Translations under genes and position numbers: made by a program
Assembly (NCBI GenBank): GCA_947600015.1
Contig: CANQFX010000023.1
Coordinates: 1 to 17,802, forward strand
Origin: an uncultured Bacilli bacterium
GTDB taxonomy: Bacteria > Bacillota_I > Bacilli_A > RF39 > UBA660
Reading direction: 5' to 3'
Length of the DNA stretch: 17,802 nt
Notes under the pieces: model-generated
The model's database searches: none
The model's input: the letters and a program-made list of their open reading frames with translations, nothing else
Told to the model about the DNA's origin: nothing
Shown: one piece after another, positions 6,854 through 13,053 of the stretch
How positions within the stretch are numbered: the first letter of the stretch is position 1
Layout: each line of letters starts with the position of its first letter

Positions 6854-7496
6854 AATCTTCTTCTGGGATTCCATATTTTTCGTAAAGTTTTTCTATATCC
6901 TGCCTTAGTTTTTTTGTATCCTTTGATAATTTTCTAATTCCCTTTACAGTATGATCTACTCCTTGTTCATATTGTTGAATCGTTTTTTCTAATTTTTGTT
7001 CTAATGTCTTTCGTTCATCTATTTGTTTTCTTTGTTCTTTTAAATACTTTTGGACAAACGTATAGGAATCAAAATCTTTTTTTACTCTTTCTTTTATAAA
7101 TTCATTATGTACTATCCCATAGACTCCTACCTCAAAATGAATTCCTTTTAACTGTTCTAGGTAACGTTCTAAATCATTTAATTGAAACTCTTTTAGATCA
7201 CTAGGTAAATAAAGAAGATAAAGTCGATGTTCTAAATCTTCCACCTCTGTTGCGGAATTAGCAAACATAATACTTCCTGCAGCGGCCATGTTTCCTAATG
7301 ATTCATTCCAATCGGAAGATATACTCGCATTGTAAAATAAATTAGGTTCTATTCCAACAAAGAATGTAAAATAATCCTCATGACTATGATATCCCTTTTT
7401 TCTTTTTACTCCATATTGAATAGAATTCTTCTCTTTGCTATTTTCTAAATCAAAAATACCATAAAATATATAATCTTTTAATTCTACTTTCCCCAT
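6831..7496 (-). CDS. Hypothetical protein with C-terminal coiled coil
   Basis: I do not recognise this 221-residue protein. The first 135 residues look like a mixed alpha/beta domain with aromatic strands (DYIFYGIFDLE, DYFTFFVGIEPNLFYNASIS), a small-residue segment NMAAAGSIMFANSATEVED, and LEHRLYLLYLPSDL. Residues about 140-210 are very rich in Lys, Glu and Gln and look like a helical coiled coil. There is no signal peptide or membrane segment. GAAAGAG lies about ten bases before the ATG, and a good promoter lies at 7560-7588. The gene is first in an operon with the AlkD-type glycosylase, which is the only clue to its function; a link to DNA damage would be inference. Confidence 0.72.
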   Translation of the reverse strand: MGKVELKDYIFYGIFDLENSKEKNSIQYGVKRKKGYHSHEDYFTFFVGIEPNLFYNASISSDWNESLGNMAAAGSIMFANSATEVEDLEHRLYLLYLPSDLKEFQLNDLERYLEQLKGIHFEVGVYGIVHNEFIKERVKKDFDSYTFVQKYLKEQRKQIDERKTLEQKLEKTIQQYEQGVDHTVKGIRKLSKDTKKLRQDIEKLYEKYGIPEEDYEKPKTK

Positions 7497-7559
7497 GATA
7501 TTAACACTCTTTCTTATATTATTATATTACTGAAAAGTTGTTCTTTTCTTCTTAAAATC

Positions 7560-7588
7560 ATTATAGTAAAATTTTTATGTTAATTCAA
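7560..7588 (-). promoter_or_regulatory. Sigma-A promoter of the coiled-coil gene and AlkD operon
   Basis: On the minus strand TTGAAT (7583-7588), a 17-base spacer and TATAAT (7560-7565) are present. Transcription would start near 7553, giving a leader of about 57 bases. A second TATAAT at 7521-7526 has no matching -35 box. Confidence 0.6.
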
Positions 7589-7599
7589 GTATTTACTTG
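7586..7599 (-). terminator. Short hairpin at the end of the spoIIP operon
   Basis: CAAGT/ACTTG forms a 5-bp stem with a 4-nt loop over the stop codon (7593-7595). No good T-run follows, so termination here is doubtful. No better terminator is visible before the next promoter. Confidence 0.25.
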
Positions 7600-7916
7600 C
7601 TTTTTACCGCTTTATCAATTTCCTTAAAGAATGCATTCATTGTCTTATTAAATCCCTTTTCGATTAAATTTGAGATATTCATTCCTAATTTGGAGGCTTT
7701 ATTATTATAGTGTTTTTCTTCTTGTAAATAGTTTTTGGCAACAATTTCTTTTCCTTCTTTTACATCTTGTTCAAATTTTTCAATTGCGTCTTCTGTTAAG
7801 GTGGTTTTTTTACTTTCGGTATTCGGGTAATAACCACTTGCTTGTGATGTATATAATGCAATGAACAAAATGATGAAAACTAAAATTACAAATCGAGCAA
7901 TATCTTTACCCTTCAT
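7593..7916 (-). CDS. Small membrane-anchored protein coupled to spoIIP
   Basis: The 107-residue protein has one N-terminal membrane segment (about residues 8-27, ARFVILVFIILFIALYTS). A charged outer part follows: a linker with KKTTLTEDAIEKFEQDVKEG, then KEIVAKNYLQEEKHYNN, and a C-terminal amphipathic helix (NISNLIEKGFNKTMNAFFKEI). I do not know the family name. The gene begins inside the end of spoIIP (11-base overlap) and its ribosome site, GGAGGTGATT, is excellent, so it is co-translated with spoIIP. I infer a role in the sporulating cell, perhaps alongside SpoIIP at the septal membrane. There is no catalytic motif. Confidence 0.75.
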   Translation of the reverse strand: MKGKDIARFVILVFIILFIALYTSQASGYYPNTESKKTTLTEDAIEKFEQDVKEGKEIVAKNYLQEEKHYNNKASKLGMNISNLIEKGFNKTMNAFFKEIDKAVKSK

Positions 7917-8862
7917 TTGTTTTAATCACCTCCATAAAGCATTCTGCAAATGCTAAAGTAGAGTTTAATACTTCAGTAGTAGTATTTTCTTCTCCGCCAA
8001 TTTCAATTAAAATAGTGGTAGGAGAAAAGTCCTGATTATATACGCCATTGACTCCTTCTCCTCCTTTTTGATAGATTCCTTTTGATAAACCAGGATATTT
8101 TTCATCTAATTTATTATTAATTTTTGTGGTAAATTCTAAATTTTTCTGATAATTTGGATTTTCCAGGCCAATTAAAAAAATTGTTTTTGCATAACTTTTT
8201 CCATTTAATTCAATCGTCGTTTTATCTCTAGATAAGCTATCGCGGTGCACATCAATAAAATATTCTAACGTAGGATACGTAATCTTCGCTTGTTCCATAA
8301 GACTTCTACTGGCTTTATAACTGGAGGCATACTTCCAATTATTTTTATTTAAAATATCTTCAATATTGCCTTCTTCTACGATACTTTTTAGATTGTTTTT
8401 TAAAAAGATATCTTCTAATATATAGTCTGCCATCATTACCGTTGGATTAATACTAAATTCTAAAAAATCACTTGGTTTGTATTGTTCTGTTTGATGAGAA
8501 TTGTAAATATAAATTAGAGGATCTAATGGAGGATCTTCTTTCTTTTTACTATCCTTGATTGCTGCAGTCTTTTTGGTTTTTGTTGTATTATTTGTATAAT
8601 TTGAAACTAAAAGAGACGCAGGATTTTGATAATGATTAATAAAGTCTAAGACAATATTTTTAAAAATAGAATCTTCTTTTGAAGATTGATGGGCATTACT
8701 TTTTTCCATTAATAAAGAAACAAAAGTTTTATCATCGATTTTAATTGCACTTTTATTTAAATAATAAAAACTAATTACGATTCCTAAAAGAAACAACACA
8801 AAAAAGAAAAGAATCTTTCTCTTTTTTCTTTTTCTTTTCTTGGTAATAAAGCGTTTTTTCAT
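7906..8862 (-). CDS. spoIIP: Stage II sporulation protein P (SpoIIP)
   Basis: SpoIIP is a membrane-anchored peptidoglycan amidase and endopeptidase that works with SpoIID and SpoIIM during engulfment of the forespore. A very basic N-terminus (residues 1-16) precedes a membrane segment (17-35) and a variable stalk. The catalytic domain starts near 114 with PLIYIYNSHQTEQY (His123, Glu126), then FIDVHRDS (His206) and TILIEIGGEENT (Glu287), the zinc and catalytic positions of this amidase family. The length is a little short for SpoIIP. GGTGAT lies four bases before the ATG. It follows gpr by 36 bases, the same order as in Bacillus subtilis. Confidence 0.95.
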   Translation of the reverse strand: MKKRFITKKRKRKKRKILFFFVLFLLGIVISFYYLNKSAIKIDDKTFVSLLMEKSNAHQSSKEDSIFKNIVLDFINHYQNPASLLVSNYTNNTTKTKKTAAIKDSKKKEDPPLDPLIYIYNSHQTEQYKPSDFLEFSINPTVMMADYILEDIFLKNNLKSIVEEGNIEDILNKNNWKYASSYKASRSLMEQAKITYPTLEYFIDVHRDSLSRDKTTIELNGKSYAKTIFLIGLENPNYQKNLEFTTKINNKLDEKYPGLSKGIYQKGGEGVNGVYNQDFSPTTILIEIGGEENTTTEVLNSTLAFAECFMEVIKTNEG

Positions 8863-8898
8863 AGAATCACCATCTTTACTGTAGCAAAGATAAGTGAA

Positions 8899-9921
8899 TT
8901 AATTTGTCGGATTAAAGTGCTCGTGTAAACTTTTATTAATTCCATTTCCAATTAATAAACCTAATTTCTCTATAACAAAATCTACTTCTTTCGGAGTGAC
9001 CATCAGATTTGATTCAATAGGAGATAATACTTCATAAATTAGTTTTTTAAATTCTTCATTACTTAATGTACCAAGCATACCTAATATTTGACTCTTTTGT
9101 TCTTTTGTTAAATTATCGGGATGTTCACTATAATCTTGCATTCCTTCACTAATTAGTTTTAATTTTTGATTATCTAGATTATCTATTTTATAACTAAATT
9201 GTTTCATCATATATTGAAAGGTATCACTAACAATGGTCGCGGCATCTACAATTGTTGGTACGCCAATCGCAATTACTGGAACATGAAGGGTTTCTTCGCT
9301 AATTTCTTTGCGATTATTTCCTATTCCACTGCCTGGATGAATTCCTGTTGTTGTAATTTGAATTGTTTTATTGACACGCTCTAAGGAGGACGATGCTAAT
9401 GCATCAATTACAATAACAAAAGAAGCATGTACTGTCTTTACTAAAGTTTCTACCATTTCTTTTGTTTCAATTCCTGTGGTACCTGTTACTTCTGGTTTAA
9501 AAGAAGCAACATTTTTGTAGCCTTTTTCTACCTCTCCTAATTCAAATAAGTATCTCGTCACTAATACTTGCTCAATTGCTTTTGGTCCTAAAGAATCTGG
9601 TGTAGATTTACTATTTCCAAGACCAATTACTAAAATAGAGTCTTGTTCCTTGATATGATAAGGTTCTAATATTTTTTTTAGTTCTTGAATTAATACTTTT
9701 TCTACTTTTTTAAAATTATTTTTGTCTGTAATATCAGGAAAAGAAATGGTAATGTATTTTCCCTTTTCTTTTCCTTGGATGGTATTATTATCATCAATAG
9801 TCATTCGATAAACTGTGATATCTTCTTCTTTTTCTTCTTCTATTCCCGGATGATTCTTAGGTATATTATCTAAAATTAAATCTGATCTTAGTTGAAAGTT
9901 TCCTACATCAATCGTATGCAT
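8899..9921 (-). CDS. gpr: Germination protease GPR
   Basis: GPR is made in the forespore as a zymogen and degrades the small acid-soluble proteins at germination. The sequence follows the family: LRSDLILD near the N-terminus, ILVIGLGNSKSTPDSLGP (Asp109), VEKGYKNVASFKPEVTGTTGIET split over residues 131-153, VIVIDALASSS (Asp173), then GIHPGSGIGNNRKEIS and IAIGVPTIVDAATI. The two Asp match those needed in Bacillus GPR. The frame opens to a GTG at 9928-9930, but that GTG is part of the ribosome site GGTGAT (9926-9931), so I place the start at the ATG 9919-9921, giving 340 residues. The gene is divergent from rpsT and leads the operon with spoIIP. Confidence 0.95.
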   Translation of the reverse strand: MHTIDVGNFQLRSDLILDNIPKNHPGIEEEKEEDITVYRMTIDDNNTIQGKEKGKYITISFPDITDKNNFKKVEKVLIQELKKILEPYHIKEQDSILVIGLGNSKSTPDSLGPKAIEQVLVTRYLFELGEVEKGYKNVASFKPEVTGTTGIETKEMVETLVKTVHASFVIVIDALASSSLERVNKTIQITTTGIHPGSGIGNNRKEISEETLHVPVIAIGVPTIVDAATIVSDTFQYMMKQFSYKIDNLDNQKLKLISEGMQDYSEHPDNLTKEQKSQILGMLGTLSNEEFKKLIYEVLSPIESNLMVTPKEVDFVIEKLGLLIGNGINKSLHEHFNPTN

Positions 9922-9937
9922 TCTTATCACCTATTGA

Positions 9938-9969
9938 TAATATTTACCAAAATGATGAAATTTATTTGC
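9938..9969 (-). promoter_or_regulatory. Possible forespore (sigma-F/G type) promoter of gpr
   Basis: On the minus strand GCAAA (9965-9969), a 16-base spacer and GGTAAATATTA (9938-9948) partly match the sigma-F pattern (a GYWTA-like -35 and a GG-rich -10). No sigma-A promoter is visible in front of gpr. The match is partial, so this is a suggestion. Confidence 0.3.
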
Positions 9970-9994
9970 TTTTTTATTGTTTTTTTGATAAAAT
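9966..9994 (+). promoter_or_regulatory. Sigma-A promoter of rpsT
   Basis: TTGCTT (9966-9971), a 17-base spacer and TAAAAT (9989-9994) are present. A TGA just before the -10 box makes it an extended -10. Transcription would start near 10001, about 24 bases before the ATG. Confidence 0.65.
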
Positions 9995-10024
9995 GGATGT
10001 GTTTATAAAAAGTGAGGTGAGAAA

Positions 10025-10288
10025 ATGCCAAATATTAAAAGTGCGAAAAAACGTATGCGTTCTAATGAAAAGAAAAAGCAAGTAAATTCATTTGTTGCAG
10101 GAAGTATGAAAACTGCAATTAAGAAATTTGAAAAAGAAGTAAAAGCAGGAAACAAGGAAGAAGCAACAAAAAATTTAAATATTGCAATTCAAAGAATTGA
10201 TAAAGCAATGTCTAGCGGGCTAGTACATAAAAATAAAGCTGCTCGTTTAAAATCAAGATTAACAAAATCAAAAAATGCAATGCAATAA
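10025..10288 (+). CDS. rpsT: 30S ribosomal protein S20
   Basis: S20 is a primary binder of 16S rRNA in the small subunit. The 87 residues match the family throughout: the start MPNIKSAKKRMRSNEKKK, the central helix, RIDKAMSSGLVHKNKAARLKSRL, and the short C-terminus. It is very rich in Lys. GAGGTGAG precedes the ATG. The divergent neighbour gpr and then spoIIP reflect a gene neighbourhood known from Bacillus. The unit is monocistronic, with its own promoter and terminator. Confidence 0.98.
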   Translation: MPNIKSAKKRMRSNEKKKQVNSFVAGSMKTAIKKFEKEVKAGNKEEATKNLNIAIQRIDKAMSSGLVHKNKAARLKSRLTKSKNAMQ

Positions 10289-10301
10289 TTATGATTGAAA
10301 T

Positions 10302-10324
10302 AAACACATTATTTGTGTTTTTTT
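10302..10324 (+). terminator. Terminator of rpsT
   Basis: AAACACA (10302-10308) pairs with TGTGTTT (10314-10320) around a 5-nt loop, and seven T in total run through 10318-10324. Confidence 0.8.
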
Positions 10325-10362
10325 GTTGTCATTATAAAATTATCTCTTTCTGAAAACAATTC

Positions 10363-10428
10363 TTGATGTAAACTATTCTGTATAATAAAATCATTTTTAT
10401 TTACATCTATTTTAATTTACGTTAAAAT
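10363..10428 (+). promoter_or_regulatory. Two tandem promoters of the transglutaminase-like gene
   Basis: The nearer one is strong: TTTACA (10400-10405), 17 bases, TAAAAT (10423-10428), with a start near 10435 and a very short leader. The farther one is TTGATG (10363-10368), 17 bases, TAAAAT (10386-10391). Confidence 0.6.
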
Positions 10429-10449
10429 GTTTATAGAATTGGAGGATAT

Positions 10450-11364
10450 ATGAAGAAATTTATCTTATTATTCGTTTTACTAGTTGGATTATATTTTGCT
10501 GCAACCAAAAAAGATATTATTTTACAGTCTGTACAAAAATATATTTTACGAAGAAATGATACTGTGACACTCGAGGAAAAAAATGCTTATTATCGTGATT
10601 ATGATTTTGATTATATTCAAATTACTGATGACTTTTCTCCTAATAGTAAACAAGATATTTTAAATATTTATTATACAGCAATCAATGCGGGGAAAGACTC
10701 TTTTACATTTTACTGTCCTAGTGAATATCAAACTTGTCTAGAGGAAGTAAAGGAATTAGCAAATGATCAATCCTTATTATCTTATATTAATAACTTTGTT
10801 CATCCCTATAACAGTTTCAAGCATATTGAAACAGAATATGATAATCTAGGACGTGTTACTTTAAAAGTAGATAAAAATTATACAGAAGAAGACATTGAAA
10901 TTATTAATCAAAAGATTGATACCTTACTTCCAGAATTAATTCAAGTAGGTGCCTCGGTAGAAGATAATATACGACGCATTCATGATTATATTATTAATCA
11001 TAGTATTTATGATAGTAATCGTAGTGATCATCAAATTATTAATTATAAATCCGATATTGCTTATGGACCACTAATTGAGGGTTATGGACTATGTGGTGGT
11101 TATACGGATGCGATGGAATTATTTTTGGAAAAATTGGGAGTGAAAAGTTATAAAGTATCTAGTTCTAATCATGTTTGGAATGCAATTTATCTAAATCAAT
11201 CTTGGTATCATATTGATTTAACTTGGGATGACCCTGTCACTTCTACGCAAGAAAATGTATTAGATCACAGTTTCTTTCTAATAACAACCCAGCAATTATT
11301 ACAATTAGAAAAAAAAGAACATACCTTTGACCAAAGTGTTTATCAAGAAGTAAAAGAAGCCTAA
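10450..11364 (+). CDS. Membrane-anchored transglutaminase-like protein
   Basis: A hydrophobic N-terminus (residues 3-18) without a lipobox suggests an uncleaved anchor or a signal peptide, so the rest lies outside the cell. The C-terminal part is a transglutaminase-like domain with its full catalytic triad: Cys215 in GYGLCGGYTDA, His241 in SNHVWNAIY and Asp256 in WYHIDLTWDDP. Such bacterial domains are cysteine peptidases or amide-bond-forming enzymes of the cell surface; the substrate is unknown. The middle region (about 35-170) is unlike anything I recognise. GGAGG lies four bases before the ATG. It is a single-gene unit converging on miaA, with stop codons that overlap. Confidence 0.85.
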   Translation: MKKFILLFVLLVGLYFAATKKDIILQSVQKYILRRNDTVTLEEKNAYYRDYDFDYIQITDDFSPNSKQDILNIYYTAINAGKDSFTFYCPSEYQTCLEEVKELANDQSLLSYINNFVHPYNSFKHIETEYDNLGRVTLKVDKNYTEEDIEIINQKIDTLLPELIQVGASVEDNIRRIHDYIINHSIYDSNRSDHQIINYKSDIAYGPLIEGYGLCGGYTDAMELFLEKLGVKSYKVSSSNHVWNAIYLNQSWYHIDLTWDDPVTSTQENVLDHSFFLITTQQLLQLEKKEHTFDQSVYQEVKEA

Positions 11365-11379
11365 TAATTGGCTTCTTTT
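11352..11379. terminator. Bidirectional terminator between converging genes
   Basis: AAAAGAAGCC (11352-11361) pairs with GGCTTCTTTT (11370-11379) around an 8-nt loop. The + strand stop TAA (11362-11364) and the miaA stop TAG (11361-11363) both fall at the stem-loop junction. T-runs follow on both strands. Confidence 0.85.
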
Positions 11380-12245
11380 TCAATGTAATCATATACTTCT
11401 TTTATGGTTTCTTCAAAATTAGAAAAGTTTACCTGAAACCATTTGGTTGGAAATTGATGTTTAAAAAATGTATATTGTCTTTTGGCATATCTTCTTGAAT
11501 TTTGTTTTATTTGCTCAATTACTTTATCTAGAGAAAGATCTCCAAATAAATAGGGAACAAATTCTTTATAACCAATGGCACTATTTAAGACACGAGACGT
11601 TTGATAATACTTTTTTAATGATTCTACTTCTTCTACTAAACCCATTTCTATCATATGGTCTACTCTTTCGTTAATTCTTTGATATAAAAAGTCCCGTTCA
11701 GTCGTTAGACCAACTACTTTGATGGGATATAATAATTCATCTTTTTTGGTTGCAATATGCTCATTATTTTCACATTTATTTAATAGACGAATTAATCGTT
11801 TTCGATTATTTTGATGTGGTATTGTCGCAGGAGCATATTTTTTTAATTCATTCACTAATTGTTCATTACTATATTCATTATATGTCTTAATATTTGTTTC
11901 TTCTTGAAATTCATATTGATAAAGAGTTGCTTTTATATAAAGACCTGTTCCGCCAACGATAATTATTCGTTTGTTCTTTTTTGATAAATTTTCTATTATA
12001 TGCCGTACTTCTTTTTGATAATGAAACACGGAATAATTTTGTTCTAAATCACAAATGTCAAGGCAATGATGAGGAATATTTTCTCTTTCTTCTATGCTAG
12101 GTTTGGCACTACCAATATTTAATTTTTTATAAATCGAAACAGAATCTCCATTAATGATTTCTGCATCTAATTTTTTGGCAAGTTCAATACTAAGTTTTGT
12201 TTTTCCAACTCCCGTAGGACCTACAATTACAATAATTTCTTTCAT
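11361..12245 (-). CDS. miaA: tRNA dimethylallyltransferase MiaA
   Basis: MiaA adds an isopentenyl group to A37 of tRNAs that read codons starting with U. The P-loop is VGPTGVGKTK (residues 7-16). Other family motifs are NGDSVSIYKKLNIGSAKP, PHHCLDI, IIIVGGTGLYIKA, NRKRLIRLLNKCE, AIGYKEF, and the C-terminal RRYAKRQYTFFKHQFPTKWF. The length of 294 residues is normal. The upstream gene ends only four bases before the ATG and its TGA is part of the miaA ribosome site (AAAGGTGA), so translation is coupled. The order mutL then miaA is common in bacteria, here with one gene between. Confidence 0.97.
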   Translation of the reverse strand: MKEIIVIVGPTGVGKTKLSIELAKKLDAEIINGDSVSIYKKLNIGSAKPSIEERENIPHHCLDICDLEQNYSVFHYQKEVRHIIENLSKKNKRIIIVGGTGLYIKATLYQYEFQEETNIKTYNEYSNEQLVNELKKYAPATIPHQNNRKRLIRLLNKCENNEHIATKKDELLYPIKVVGLTTERDFLYQRINERVDHMIEMGLVEEVESLKKYYQTSRVLNSAIGYKEFVPYLFGDLSLDKVIEQIKQNSRRYAKRQYTFFKHQFPTKWFQVNFSNFEETIKEVYDYIEKEANY

Positions 12246-12249
12246 TGTT

Positions 12250-12999
12250 TCACCTTTTTTTCGTATATGTCACAACGGCATCTTGATAGCCTTGTTCTAA
12301 ACCATCAAAAAATAAAATATCTAAAGGAATTCCTTTTAAAGCATCCATTACATTTTTTAAATGATATACTGGTAAAGAAATTACATTTTTATATCGTTCA
12401 TAAACAGAAAAATGATACAAATAAAGAAGTTGTAAAATTCCTCCACGATTTAAATGCTTTTTCCATTCTATAAAGTTTTGTGCTAAAAAAGAATATGGAT
12501 CCTCCTCTTGTGCAAACATTTCAATATATTGCAAGATATTAGAAAATATGATACAGTCATATCTTTCTTCACGAAGAACTGGTTGCATATTGAAAATATC
12601 TCCCTCGATAAATTCTATATCATCTTGTTCTAATCGTTTCTTTAAAACTTCATAGTTTTCATTATTTTGTAAATAAGGATTACATTTTTGAATTAATCTC
12701 TTACTATAAATATCATGAGCAAAAGGAATCCCTTTCATCTTCGCAATTTCATAGCATAATTTTTCTCTACTATGGGTTAAAATCATTTCTCTTTTTAACT
12801 CATAAAATTGTTCTGTATTTGGATTAATATCATAAACCGTAATATGTTTTGCTCCAAACAATAAAGCATTCAATGCTTGGTCACAAGAAGATCCTACTGT
12901 GAGAATCTTTTTGTTTTTTACATCTAGTGATGGTAAATACCCACTAATCATTTCCGTTGTAAACGGATATACATTACTAAATAAATTTTGTTTTGCCAC
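12250..12999 (-). CDS. Class I SAM-dependent methyltransferase-like protein
   Basis: A Rossmann methyltransferase pattern can be followed: motif I KKILTVGSSCDQALNALLFG, motif II with the acidic end VYDINP, then DDIEFIEGDIFNM, a motif IV region YDCIIFSNILQYI and LNRGGILQLLYLYH. The nearest relatives I can think of are DUF3419-type proteins (VGSSxDQ plus DIN), some of which transfer the aminocarboxypropyl group of SAM, so a transfer other than methyl is possible. The substrate is unknown. The frame opens to a GTG at 13006-13008, but this lies inside the ribosome site GGGGTGAT (13004-13011). The GTG at 12997-12999, four bases after it, is the better start. This is the only gene here that ends in TGA. 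Confidence 0.75.
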   Translation of the reverse strand: MAKQNLFSNVYPFTTEMISGYLPSLDVKNKKILTVGSSCDQALNALLFGAKHITVYDINPNTEQFYELKREMILTHSREKLCYEIAKMKGIPFAHDIYSKRLIQKCNPYLQNNENYEVLKKRLEQDDIEFIEGDIFNMQPVLREERYDCIIFSNILQYIEMFAQEEDPYSFLAQNFIEWKKHLNRGGILQLLYLYHFSVYERYKNVISLPVYHLKNVMDALKGIPLDILFFDGLEQGYQDAVVTYTKKR

Positions 13000-13024
13000 T
13001 AAAATCACCCCTAATTAGTAGCAT

Positions 13025-13053
13025 ATTATACCAAAAAAACAAAATTTAATCAA
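13025..13053 (-). promoter_or_regulatory. Sigma-A promoter of the methyltransferase-miaA operon
   Basis: On the minus strand TTGATT (13048-13053), a 17-base spacer and TATAAT (13025-13030), preceded by TGG (extended -10), are present. The -35 box overlaps the last codons of mutL. Transcription would start near 13018. Confidence 0.7.

Noticed and set aside
9199..9384. A + strand frame inside gpr
   Set aside because: It is antisense to conserved GPR motifs and has no ribosome site.
10291..10353. A 20-codon frame after rpsT
   Set aside because: It runs through the rpsT terminator hairpin and has no ribosome site.
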